Source of the DNA: MRBY01 sp943371005
Lineage (GTDB): Bacteria; Cyanobacteriota; Cyanobacteriia; Cyanobacteriales; MRBY01
Length of the DNA: 64,000 nucleotides
Direction of reading: 5' to 3'
Assembly (NCBI GenBank): GCA_943371005.1
Contig: CALRTB020000005.1
Coordinates: 1 to 64,000, forward strand
Shown: one piece after another, positions 1 through 7,267 of the stretch
Position numbering within the stretch: position 1 is the stretch's first letter
Layout of the letters: each line of letters starts with the position of its first letter
Made by a program: the position numbers and the translations under genes
The notes under the pieces: generated by a model
Databases searched by the model: none
What the model saw: only the letters and a program-made list of their open reading frames with translations
Told to the model about the DNA's origin: nothing

Positions 1-35
1 CTGTAGCTCTGCAAGCACCTGCAATCAACGGTTAA
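1..35 (+). CDS. psbA: Photosystem II D1 protein, C-terminal end (partial)
   Basis: Only the last ten codons and the TAA stop (33-35) lie in the window. They read VALQAPAING, which matches the C-terminal extension of cyanobacterial D1 (the usual form is VALxAPAxxG). From family knowledge, D1 is the reaction-centre core subunit binding the Mn4CaO5 cluster, P680 and QB, and CtpA removes this tail after Ala344. A strong hairpin terminator at 118-145 follows, as expected for a highly expressed monocistronic gene. The gene starts upstream of the window, so which psbA copy or isoform this is cannot be told. A short match is the only evidence, but the motif is very characteristic. Confidence 0.85.
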   Translation, partial: VALQAPAING

Positions 36-117
36 TAACCGCTTGAGTCTTAGGGCTTAGTTGAAAAAAAGATGATTGCTTTGACAGTAAAACTGAATAA
101 GTAATGATTGGCGAAGG

Positions 118-145
118 CCCCTACCAGAGATGGTGGGGGTTTTTG
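118..145 (+). terminator. Intrinsic terminator after psbA
   Basis: An 8-bp stem CCCCTACC/GGTGGGGG (118-125 with 132-139, one T-G wobble) has a 6-nt loop and is followed by a T run from 140. It lies 83 bases after the psbA stop and faces the convergent gene at 214-1068. Confidence 0.85.
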
Positions 146-213
146 CTTGGGAATTTTTGGGAATTATTTTCTGTCAGTAGCGTGAAGACAAAAAATATCT
201 GCTTGGTTAAGCA

Positions 214-1068
214 TTAACAGCTAGTTTGATTTTTGAGCCATTCGTAATCTTGATCTTGGCTTTTTTGATTTTTCTTGGGTGAGATTAATACTTGATAGCC
301 CGGGGCTTTTTTGCATTTTTGATAATAAAGACGCATCAAATTGATATGGGGCACACGGCATTCTGTCCATTTGTTGTCGGTGGCGCGGACTTTTTTTGCA
401 GCGTAGGCTTGGCCTTCGAGAATATCTTTCAGGGCTTTGATGAGGGCGGCTAGATTTTCGGGCTGGTCTACTAATACGTTCAGAGAGTCTCGTAGGAGGG
501 TGATTTCTGGCAGTAGGGTGCTGACGAGGGTTTGTATTTGTTCTGCGTTGAGGTGATCGCCTTGGGTCGGTTGTCGAGAGGATGACTGCTGTTGGAGATT
601 AAATAAATCAACCCTTTGTTGTTCTAAGTTAACGGCGTACTCTTGTAATTGGGCTTTCAGTTGGCTGATTTCTACTTCTTTGTGATGCAAGACATCCTGT
701 TGTGATTTTTCTAAAGATTCGAGAATTTCGTCAATGTCGCGGTTATTTTCGCGGAGTTTCTTTTGGCTAGCGAGGCTTAATTCTTTTTCTCGTTGTAGCT
801 TTTGTTCGAGGCGTTCTTTAACCTGGGTTTGGCTGGCAATACGTTGCTCGAGGTCGGCGATCGCCTGGTGAAAATCTTGGGCTTGATTCGCCATTTCTAA
901 ACTGTAATTTTCCGCCTGAAGCTGGAGTTGGGATTCGTAGGCTTCCTGTTGGGTGGCAAAGTTTTTTTTGAGTTTTAAAATTTCCTGCTTTTGGAAGGTG
1001 CGCATCGTAAAAAACAGACCGATGCCCCCTAACCCTAAGCCCCAAAAAAAAGAAAAGTCCATAGCCAC
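214..1068 (-). CDS. Membrane-anchored coiled-coil protein, unknown function
   Basis: The product is 284 aa. An N-terminal hydrophobic segment (about residues 5-22) is followed by a long charged, Gln/Glu/Lys-rich coiled coil (about 25-165) and a separate C-terminal module (about 180-284). The C-terminal module carries spaced motifs KKVRATDNKW, ECRV, LMRLYY and DYEWL. This spacing vaguely recalls RelE/YafQ-like folds (basic Lys, then W-x-ECRV, then RxxYY), but I cannot confirm homology. It is convergent with psbA, and no operon partner is evident; dut and the ABC gene start upstream on the same strand. Function not recognised. The coiled coil plus single anchor suggests a scaffold or envelope-tethered protein; this is inference. 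Confidence 0.7.
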   Translation of the reverse strand: MAMDFSFFWGLGLGGIGLFFTMRTFQKQEILKLKKNFATQQEAYESQLQLQAENYSLEMANQAQDFHQAIADLEQRIASQTQVKERLEQKLQREKELSLASQKKLRENNRDIDEILESLEKSQQDVLHHKEVEISQLKAQLQEYAVNLEQQRVDLFNLQQQSSSRQPTQGDHLNAEQIQTLVSTLLPEITLLRDSLNVLVDQPENLAALIKALKDILEGQAYAAKKVRATDNKWTECRVPHINLMRLYYQKCKKAPGYQVLISPKKNQKSQDQDYEWLKNQTSC

Positions 1069-1123
1069 GGATGTTGCCTACTGTAGTTACCTTTCTTCCA
1101 ATTTAGCGTAAGGCACTTGGGAT

Positions 1124-1552
1124 TTAAGTGCCCGTAGAGCCGAACCCGCCCGTACCTCGGCTCGTGCTACTGACTTTGTCGACCACCGTAATATCTAAAT
1201 GCATGACTGGCACCATCACCATTTGGGCAATACGCATCCCGGCTTTGACCTCAAAGACCGTATCGCTGTGGTTGATTAAAATCACACCGATTTCACCGCG
1301 ATAGTTGGCGTCGATGGTGCCAGGGCTGTTAAGGACAGTGACGCTTTGTTTGAGGGCTAGGCCACTGCGGGGGCGGATCTGAAGTTCTGTGCCAATGGGA
1401 ATCTCCGCCGCGAGACCTGTTTTGATCAGGGCCGTTTTGTGGGGGGCGATCGCCACGGGTTCGATGGCATGGAGATCAACGCCAGAATCCCCATCGTGTT
1501 GATATTTGGGAATAATTGCGTTGGGGTGAAGCTTGAGGAGGCGGAGGTGCAT
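1124..1552 (-). CDS. dut: Deoxyuridine 5'-triphosphate nucleotidohydrolase (dUTPase)
   Basis: The 142-aa product has the length and motifs of homotrimeric dUTPases: motif 1 GDSGVDLHA, motif 2 RPRSGLA, motif 3 GTIDANYRGEIGV, motif 4 RIAQMV and a C-terminal motif 5 GTGGFGSTG. It hydrolyses dUTP to dUMP and pyrophosphate, keeping uracil out of DNA and feeding thymidylate synthesis in the cytoplasm. The ATG start lies only 6 bases past the stop of the ABC ATPase gene (1559), so the two are almost certainly co-transcribed. Nothing unusual in sequence. The catalytic Asp sits in IDANY. Confidence 0.97.
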   Translation of the reverse strand: MHLRLLKLHPNAIIPKYQHDGDSGVDLHAIEPVAIAPHKTALIKTGLAAEIPIGTELQIRPRSGLALKQSVTVLNSPGTIDANYRGEIGVILINHSDTVFEVKAGMRIAQMVMVPVMHLDITVVDKVSSTSRGTGGFGSTGT

Positions 1553-1558
1553 AAAAAG

Positions 1559-2227
1559 CTAGACGGTGGTGGTTTGTAAACGATGTTTGAGGATTTGGGG
1601 ATCGCCTTGGTCAACGACTCGGCCATTTTCCAAGAGGAAAGCCCCATCACAAAAGTCTAATTCATCGAGGCGATGGGTCACCCAAAGGGCTGTCATCCCT
1701 CGACTCCTCACTAAATGTTGTACCTGTTTGACGAGATCAAGCTGGGTATCGCCATCCAAAAGGGCCGTGGGTTCATCGAGGAGGAGGACTTCACAATGTC
1801 TGGCGATCGCCCCGGCAATGGCGACCCGTTGTTTTTGCCCACCACTGAGGGCATAGATCGGACGACGGGCTAAATTACTGAGACCCACTGCGCCCAAGGC
1901 TTCGGCCACCCGTTGTTGAATGATGGGGGTCGGTAAGCGTTCGGAAACCAAGCCAAAGGCCACATCCGCCCCCACGGTAGGCATGACCAATTGGTGGTCG
2001 GGATTTTGGAAGACAAAGCCGACGGGTTGGATCAATTCAACGGTACCCGAATCGGCTTCCAGGAGACCTGCCAAAATGCGTAGTAGGGTCGATTTGCCAC
2101 TGCCATTGGTGCCCAAGAGCATCCAAAATTCCCCCTGGGGGACGGCTAAATTGCAGTGACTGAGGATTTTTTTGTCCGGTTGCCAACTGAAATTAAGGTT
2201 TTCGACGGCTATGGCAGGACTAGACAT
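1559..2227 (-). CDS. ABC transporter ATP-binding protein (energy-coupling-factor/cobalt-type)
   Basis: About 222 aa from the ATG at 2227; a GTG at 2245 is an alternative start six codons earlier. It has Walker A GTNGSGKST, Q-loop VFQNPDHQ, signature LSGGQKQR, Walker B VLLLDEPTALLD and an H-loop WVTHR. The DNPDHQ-like Q-loop and the overall pattern are typical of EcfA/CbiO ATPases, which energise uptake of cobalt, nickel or vitamins together with a membrane T component and a substrate-binding S component. No T or S gene lies beside it, so the partners must be encoded elsewhere. It is followed at 6 bases by dut, giving an ABC-dut operon with no obvious metabolic logic. Substrate unknown. Confidence 0.88.
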   Translation of the reverse strand: MSSPAIAVENLNFSWQPDKKILSHCNLAVPQGEFWMLLGTNGSGKSTLLRILAGLLEADSGTVELIQPVGFVFQNPDHQLVMPTVGADVAFGLVSERLPTPIIQQRVAEALGAVGLSNLARRPIYALSGGQKQRVAIAGAIARHCEVLLLDEPTALLDGDTQLDLVKQVQHLVRSRGMTALWVTHRLDELDFCDGAFLLENGRVVDQGDPQILKHRLQTTTV

Positions 2228-2281
2228 GGCTTTGGGAGGGGTCACTTGGGGCCATCATCACAACGACACAGTAAACGTAAC

Positions 2282-2307
2282 AAAAAAGAGGGGAGCGATC
2301 GCCCCCC
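2282..2307 (-). terminator. Terminator with a HIP1 octamer at its apex
   Basis: On the minus strand GGGG and CCCC (2307-2304 and 2293-2290) flank the palindrome GCGATCGC (2295-2302). A T-rich run follows on the minus strand (complement of 2282-2287). It sits 26 bases beyond the stop of the UPF0367 gene and before the ABC-dut operon. The HIP1 motif forms the hairpin tip. Confidence 0.6.
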
Positions 2308-2332
2308 GTGGGTTTGAGGCCAGAAACTTCGG

Positions 2333-2605
2333 TTATTCAGCGGCTTGGGTGGCAAAAAAGCCTGGTACCCGTCCGCCGGCTGCCGCACCACCTTTTTTAT
2401 TGAGGACAACGGCACTGATTTGATCACTGAGGAGGGCGATTTTTTTATCCTCATCCTTTTCGCAGGTGAGTTCGAGGAGGGTGGCATGGTCGCCTTTCAT
2501 GGCCTCGAGGACAGATTGATACAAGGCTTGGGCTGCTTCGGCTTCTTTGCGTTGGACAGAAACGGGGATCGGGCTATATTTGAGGGTCAAATCCAGACTA
2601 TACAT
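2333..2605 (-). CDS. UPF0367 family conserved cyanobacterial protein
   Basis: The 90-aa product opens MYSLDLTLKYSPIPVSVQRK and ends in an Ala/Gly-rich segment with GGAAAGGRVPGFF. Both ends match my recollection of the UPF0367 family found across cyanobacteria. No membrane segment or signal is visible, and the first 60 residues look like a small alpha/beta domain. The LTCEKDEDKKIALL stretch is also typical of the family. Function is unknown. A hairpin terminator follows at 2282-2307. Upstream is a gene-free stretch (2606-2895), so it probably has its own promoter. Confidence 0.85.
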   Translation of the reverse strand: MYSLDLTLKYSPIPVSVQRKEAEAAQALYQSVLEAMKGDHATLLELTCEKDEDKKIALLSDQISAVVLNKKGGAAAGGRVPGFFATQAAE

Positions 2606-2895
2606 GCAGATTTACGGGTTATTTTTCCTAGTTATTTATCGTGAACTGCCCCGCCGCAAGCAGCGAAGCTTCCTACCCAAAGAACAGCTTTCTATTCCGA
2701 GGAATAGCGAGTCTTAATATTCTGGCGATAGGCTGACTCCCCAGTTCCTGAGGGCAAAACTCATGGTCACAAAAAATACTTTGTATGTGTCTAGCTTGGT
2801 TTTCGCTATCCGTTGCCATGTCAACACCATGATTATAAAGGATTACGCCCCAAGGGGCGGGGATTTCAACCCATTGCCGTTAAACGGTTTGGGGG
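2606..2895. other. Gene-free stretch with several hairpins; possible mobile-element relic
   Basis: No credible ORF. It holds GAAGCTTC (about 2665-2672), a 7-bp inverted repeat CTATTCC/GGAATAG (2692-2698 with 2701-2707) and a GC-rich palindrome CGCCCC-AA-GGGGCG (2846-2859), followed directly by GGGATTTCAACC. A GC hairpin followed by TTTCAAC resembles right ends of IS200/IS605-type elements, but no transposase or TnpB reading frame is present. A related-looking string (ACCATGA, then a GC hairpin, then GTCAC) occurs near 51715-51750. The relic interpretation is speculative; it may be only a set of transcription-related hairpins. Confidence 0.3.
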
Positions 2896-3339
2896 TCACG
2901 GTTGGGATGCTTCGGCGATCGCCTTGATCCGTCGCAGTTGGGCTTGCATATCTTTCTGTGTCCAGCGGGCGGCAAAGGTTTTAAACCCCCAACGCACCAA
3001 AGGATTGGGAATGTCAAACTGAAAGCGGTTCACTAACTGGGTTCCTGTGGCATTGGGGATACACTCCCAACGGTCTCGTCCCCGGAAAAACCCGGTAAAT
3101 TGCCAGACAATTAAACCCGGTTCCCGTTCCACGACGCGATTATTCAACACCAGGTTAACCAAGGGAATTTTTAACCAAAAGCGACTTTGACTTTCGAGGG
3201 CTGTGCTCCAGCGATCGCCGAGGGGTTCACACCGCAGCAGAGGGTTTAGCCAGCGGTGCATGGTTTCTAGATCCGTAAAACACTGCTCTACACAGGTGGC
3301 ACTGGCCCGCACTTGAATTGATTGCTCAAAAATTTCCAT
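2896..3339 (-). CDS. SRPBCC (START-like) family protein
   Basis: 147 aa from the ATG at 3339; a TTG one codon earlier is also open. It opens MEIFEQSIQVRASATCVEQCFTD, the typical first strand and helix of polyketide cyclase/SRPBCC proteins, and has the expected mix of beta strands ending in a long C-terminal helix (about 115-147, QKDMQAQLRRIKAIAEASQP). The fold forms a hydrophobic cavity that binds lipids, pigments or aromatic compounds; the ligand here is unknown. It is transcribed away from the channel-like gene at 3531, with a 190-base divergent intergenic region. No motif for a specific enzyme was seen. Confidence 0.8.
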   Translation of the reverse strand: MEIFEQSIQVRASATCVEQCFTDLETMHRWLNPLLRCEPLGDRWSTALESQSRFWLKIPLVNLVLNNRVVEREPGLIVWQFTGFFRGRDRWECIPNATGTQLVNRFQFDIPNPLVRWGFKTFAARWTQKDMQAQLRRIKAIAEASQP

Positions 3340-3530
3340 CAAAATTCTATCTAAAGGTGGATTTTCCCAAAGTTATGAAAAGAAATATAGCGAATTTGTC
3401 CATTTTGCGGGTGAAAAATCCGAGAGATCTTTGTAGGGTGGAAGAGGCAACGTCTTGCCGTAAATTAGCGCAAAAACGCCCATTATGGCCGTGATTAGCG
3501 ATGTAGTTATTTAATTTTAATCCTGAAACA

Positions 3531-5150
3531 ATGTCACCTTTAATCAATACTTTGGGGCCTCCTGTGGGTGACCCCTATGCTGTTTTAGCACTCCAACTGC
3601 CGGAGTCTATAACAACCCTTGTTGGAGAAGATGTCGCCAATATCATTAAGGCGATCGCCATCTTAATCATCGGTTGGATCGTTGCCCTAGTGGTCAAAGC
3701 TATCGTCAAAGGGCTCCTGAGCAAAACCGATGTCGACAATAAAATTGCCGCTTGGATCACCGGTCACGATGGAAAAAATGATCTGCCCATTGAAATTTGG
3801 GCGGCGAATATCGTCTACTGGTTTGTCATCCTCTTTACAGTGGTGGCTGTTTTAGAAACCCTCCAGCTTGACGGGGTTTACACGCCACTCAATGAACTGC
3901 TCAGTCAAGTGACAAACTTCTTGCCCCAACTGTTTGCGGCAGGTCTGTGGTTAGGGGTCGCTTGGTTGGTGGCCACCATTGCCAAATTAATTGTGGTCAA
4001 AGGTTTAAACACTTTTCGACTTGACGAGCGTCTTAATCCTGCTAGCCCCGAAACCGAGACCGGGGAGACAGAAACAGAAGCTGCTCCGCAATCCCAGACC
4101 ACTAATATCAGTGAAACCATCGGGAATGCACTGTATTGGTTCATTTTCTTCTTTTTCCTCACACCAATCCTCGAAACCCTGGGCCTAGAAAATACCCTTG
4201 CGCCCCTCCGGGATTTGGTAGACGAAGTGTTGCTAATTCTGCCGGATCTCTTTGCGGCGGCTCTGATTGGAATTGTCGGTTGGTTCATTGCCCAGGTGGT
4301 GCGTCGTTTAGTGACCAATCTCCTGAAGGCAACGGGTGTGGATCAGATTGGTGAAAAATTTGGTCTATCTAGTAGTGCTGGGCGACAGTCTTTATCTTGG
4401 GTGCTCGGTACTATTGCTTATATTTTGATCTTGATCCCTGTGGCGATTTCTGCCCTAGAGGTGGCCCAGATCGAGGCGATTTCTCTCCCGGCGATCGCCA
4501 TGTTGGATCAAGTATTAATGCTCTTGCCCAAGCTTCTCGCCGCAGCGATCATTCTCACCTTTGCCTATGTGGTGGGTGAATATGTGTCCGAGTTTGTGAG
4601 TAATGTCCTGGCGGGCTTTGGCTTTGATAATGTCTTAACTTGGCTCGGCCTCGATGGGATGGTCAGTGCTGCCCCTAGGGAAGGCGAAGGCGAAACCACG
4701 AAACCGGGTAAAACCCCTTCCCAGGTGATGGGGACAATTTCCCTGGTGGTCATTATGTTAGTGGCGGCTCTTACTGCCGTTGATGTGCTGCAAATTGAGG
4801 CTCTTACCAGCGTTGTGGGCGTCATTTTAGCGATCGCCGGACAGGTGTTAGTCGCCCTCTTGATCTTTGCGTTGGGTTTGTATTTCTCTAACATTTCCTA
4901 CAAAGCTCTGGCAGCGTCTGGTTCTAGGCAATCGAAGATCCTCGGTCAAGCAGCACGGGTCATTATCCTGGTGCTCGTTGGGGCGATGGCCCTGGAACAA
5001 ATGGGCATTGCGACGAATATCGTGAACCTTGCCTTTGGGTTGCTCGTCGGTGGAATCGCCGTGGCGATCGCCATTGCCTTTGGTCTCGGTGGTAAAGATA
5101 TCGCCGCAGAACAGGTCAGAAATTGGCTAGATTCGATGAAAAACGACTAA
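3531..5150 (+). CDS. Multi-TM 'conserved TM helix' (MscS-TM3-like) repeat protein
   Basis: A 539-aa integral membrane protein built from repeated units of a hydrophobic helix followed by a basic helix. Examples are LIIGWIVALVVKAIVKGLL (about 41-59), LPQLFAAGLWLGVAWLVATI, LPDLFAAALIGIVGWFIAQV and LLPKLLAAAIILTFAYVVG. It ends with an MscS-TM3-like segment (AIAIAFGLGGKDIA) and stops about 15 residues later, so the MscS beta domain and vestibule are absent. Acidic/Thr-rich linkers (for example at 180-195 and 385-400) separate repeats. The family is known as the conserved TM helix proteins, annotated as mechanosensitive-channel-like. It may act in osmotic or envelope sensing, but conductance is unproven. 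A strong terminator follows (5177-5204), so it is monocistronic. Confidence 0.85.
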   Translation: MSPLINTLGPPVGDPYAVLALQLPESITTLVGEDVANIIKAIAILIIGWIVALVVKAIVKGLLSKTDVDNKIAAWITGHDGKNDLPIEIWAANIVYWFVILFTVVAVLETLQLDGVYTPLNELLSQVTNFLPQLFAAGLWLGVAWLVATIAKLIVVKGLNTFRLDERLNPASPETETGETETEAAPQSQTTNISETIGNALYWFIFFFFLTPILETLGLENTLAPLRDLVDEVLLILPDLFAAALIGIVGWFIAQVVRRLVTNLLKATGVDQIGEKFGLSSSAGRQSLSWVLGTIAYILILIPVAISALEVAQIEAISLPAIAMLDQVLMLLPKLLAAAIILTFAYVVGEYVSEFVSNVLAGFGFDNVLTWLGLDGMVSAAPREGEGETTKPGKTPSQVMGTISLVVIMLVAALTAVDVLQIEALTSVVGVILAIAGQVLVALLIFALGLYFSNISYKALAASGSRQSKILGQAARVIILVLVGAMALEQMGIATNIVNLAFGLLVGGIAVAIAIAFGLGGKDIAAEQVRNWLDSMKND

Positions 5151-5176
5151 ATGCTCTTAAAAACTTAATCAATTTG

Positions 5177-5204
5177 GACATGGTTGCGGCCATGTCTTTT
5201 TTTT
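5177..5204 (+). terminator. Intrinsic terminator after the TM-helix-repeat gene
   Basis: Perfect 7-bp stem GACATGG/CCATGTC (5177-5183 with 5190-5196), loop TTGCGG, followed by eight T residues. Confidence 0.9.
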
Positions 5205-5320
5205 CGGTCACTTTGGCAGAAATTTACAGCCCACTAACGGAACCTTAACGCGTCGATTAAGCAACTGTGCCACGCTTCCCTTAGAACTAAATTTCGTCAT
5301 TTTGGCGATCGCCTCTCCCT

Positions 5321-7177
5321 GTGCCGTCATATTTTTTGGGAAGTCCTGTGAACAGTCAGCCCAACCTTCCAGTCCCAAAGCCTTCTGCCCGATCAGAATC
5401 TGCATTTATCCCCAATCCCCTGCGTTTGGTCGCCGCTCCCTATCTTGCTAAAAATCAACGGCGATCGCGCTTTTTATGGATCGGCGATGCGACCCAACCC
5501 GTCACCGAAATTGAAATTACGCCGAATCTTTCCAGTCGCTACCAAATTCCCCGTGCCGCCGACCTGCCCGTGGTGACCCCCTTCCGGTTAAAAATTTTGC
5601 ATTTTAATGATCTGCATGGACGGATCGCCCACCTTGCCCCAGAGGGAAATATTCCCGTTTTTTCGCGCCTTGTGTCCCGTTACCACCAGCAACAACGCAA
5701 GTATGCCGACAATCCGCAGGCGGGGGTGTTACTGCTTTCGGCGGGGGATGACATGGTGGGAACGCCATTTGATGCACTGGTTTCCGAAGGCAACCACCCC
5801 TACGATCTCTACCAAACCTTGGGGGTTGATGCCGCCGCTTTGGGAAACCATGATCTCGATTTGGGAACCCATGCCCTCGCCAAAATGATTCAGCGGTCGG
5901 GGGCGTTTCCGGTGTTGTCAGCCAACCTGATGCCACCAGCGCAGTTAAAAAAGTGCGTTTATCCGGCGGCGTTATTGGATGTAAAAGGGGTGCGGGTCGG
6001 CATAATCGGGCTAACCACTTCAGCGCAAATGAAGGGTTCCGATGCGCGGAATTTAACCTTTGTCGATCCGGTGCGGGTTGTTAAAAATTTGCTGCCTGTG
6101 CTGCGTCCCTATTGCCATGTGCTGATTGTCCTCAGTCATCTGGGCTATGATTTGCACTCGACCAGTGCCACCGTCGAAGGTTATGGCGATCGCCAACTGG
6201 CGGCACAGTTACCCCATGGGGCGGTGGATCTGATTATCGGCGGCCATACCCACCACATTTTGAATGAAACCTGTCTGGATCAAAGCAATATTGTTAACGG
6301 CATTCCCATTGTGCAGGCGGGAACTTTGGGACGGTTTTTGGGGGAAGTGACCATTACCCTCAGGGATCAGCAGCAACCAGCCACCGTCACCAATGCCAAA
6401 CTATCTGTAACGGCGGATTTTCCGGTTGAAGAAGCCTTTGAGCACACCCAAATTACGCCCATTGTTGCGTCGCTACACCAGAAGTTAAATCAGCCCTTGG
6501 GCATTGTCGCAAATCATCCCGATTTGGAAACCGATGCCGTTTTAAATGATTTCGCCAGCCATGAATCCGCCTTTGCCAATTTCATCACCGCAGGGATGGT
6601 GGCTCAGGCAAGAAAAAAAGGGTATGAGGTGGATTTTGCCCTGACCGATGCGGCGGTATTGCGGACGGGACTGCCAACGGACAATTTAGTCTATGGTGAT
6701 TGGTTTGCGGTGATGCCCCATGCCGACACATTGCGGTTGTTTCAACTCACCGGGGAACAGCTCTGGGCTTTGTTGCAGGACAATGCACGGCGGGCAAATC
6801 GCTGCGGGGAACCCCACCTAGAACGGGGTTTTGTGCAGTTTAGCGGACAAATTCGTTACCAGATTCGGCTCGGTGAAAATCGGGCGGCGGCACGGGTAAC
6901 GGAGATTTTTGTGCGGGGCATCCCGTTAAAAGAGCAACTGGCGCAAACCTTTACCTTTGCCACCCATAGTTTTATTCGCCAAGCGGCTTGCCACTGGGAA
7001 CGGCAATTTCACCAACAATATCCGGCGATCGCCCTGTTTGATCTCGACCAGCAGCCGAGTAAAGATACGGAGATTCTGTTGCGAGAGGCGTTGATTAGTC
7101 ACATCAAAACCGATGGCGGCGTGACGAAAGCGGGCGGAGTGGTGCGGGATGGACGGTTACAGATAAAGTCTGTCTAA
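5321..7177 (+). CDS. Bifunctional metallophosphatase / 5'-nucleotidase family protein
   Basis: Up to 618 aa from a GTG at 5321; a GTG at 5348 is also possible and neither has a clear ribosome binding site. The calcineurin-like domain shows LHFNDLHG, SAGDDMVG, ALGNHDLDLG, VLSHLGYD and GGHTHH, which together supply the dinuclear metal ligands. The C-terminal UshA-like substrate-binding domain follows (about 400-610, with LTDAAVLRTGL and the nucleotide-stacking region near FVQFSGQIRY). Family members release phosphate from nucleotides or 2',3'-cyclic nucleotides, usually outside the cytoplasm. Here no clear signal peptide is visible in the roughly 90 residues before the first motif, so location is uncertain. 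It stands between the terminator at 5204 and a glycosyltransferase. Confidence 0.88.
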   Translation: MPSYFLGSPVNSQPNLPVPKPSARSESAFIPNPLRLVAAPYLAKNQRRSRFLWIGDATQPVTEIEITPNLSSRYQIPRAADLPVVTPFRLKILHFNDLHGRIAHLAPEGNIPVFSRLVSRYHQQQRKYADNPQAGVLLLSAGDDMVGTPFDALVSEGNHPYDLYQTLGVDAAALGNHDLDLGTHALAKMIQRSGAFPVLSANLMPPAQLKKCVYPAALLDVKGVRVGIIGLTTSAQMKGSDARNLTFVDPVRVVKNLLPVLRPYCHVLIVLSHLGYDLHSTSATVEGYGDRQLAAQLPHGAVDLIIGGHTHHILNETCLDQSNIVNGIPIVQAGTLGRFLGEVTITLRDQQQPATVTNAKLSVTADFPVEEAFEHTQITPIVASLHQKLNQPLGIVANHPDLETDAVLNDFASHESAFANFITAGMVAQARKKGYEVDFALTDAAVLRTGLPTDNLVYGDWFAVMPHADTLRLFQLTGEQLWALLQDNARRANRCGEPHLERGFVQFSGQIRYQIRLGENRAAARVTEIFVRGIPLKEQLAQTFTFATHSFIRQAACHWERQFHQQYPAIALFDLDQQPSKDTEILLREALISHIKTDGGVTKAGGVVRDGRLQIKSV

Positions 7178-7267
7178 AACGATTCCTAGCCAAACCTTAA
7201 ACTAGGCTTGATCTGGGTTTGCTTTGATCGGAAATGTTTTTTTGCCGTCGCGTTTGGGTTGTCACCA

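Noticed and set aside
5604..5936. Minus-strand frame opposite the 5'-nucleotidase-like gene
   Set aside because: Its Pro/Arg-rich composition and overlap with conserved metallophosphatase motifs show it to be a shadow.
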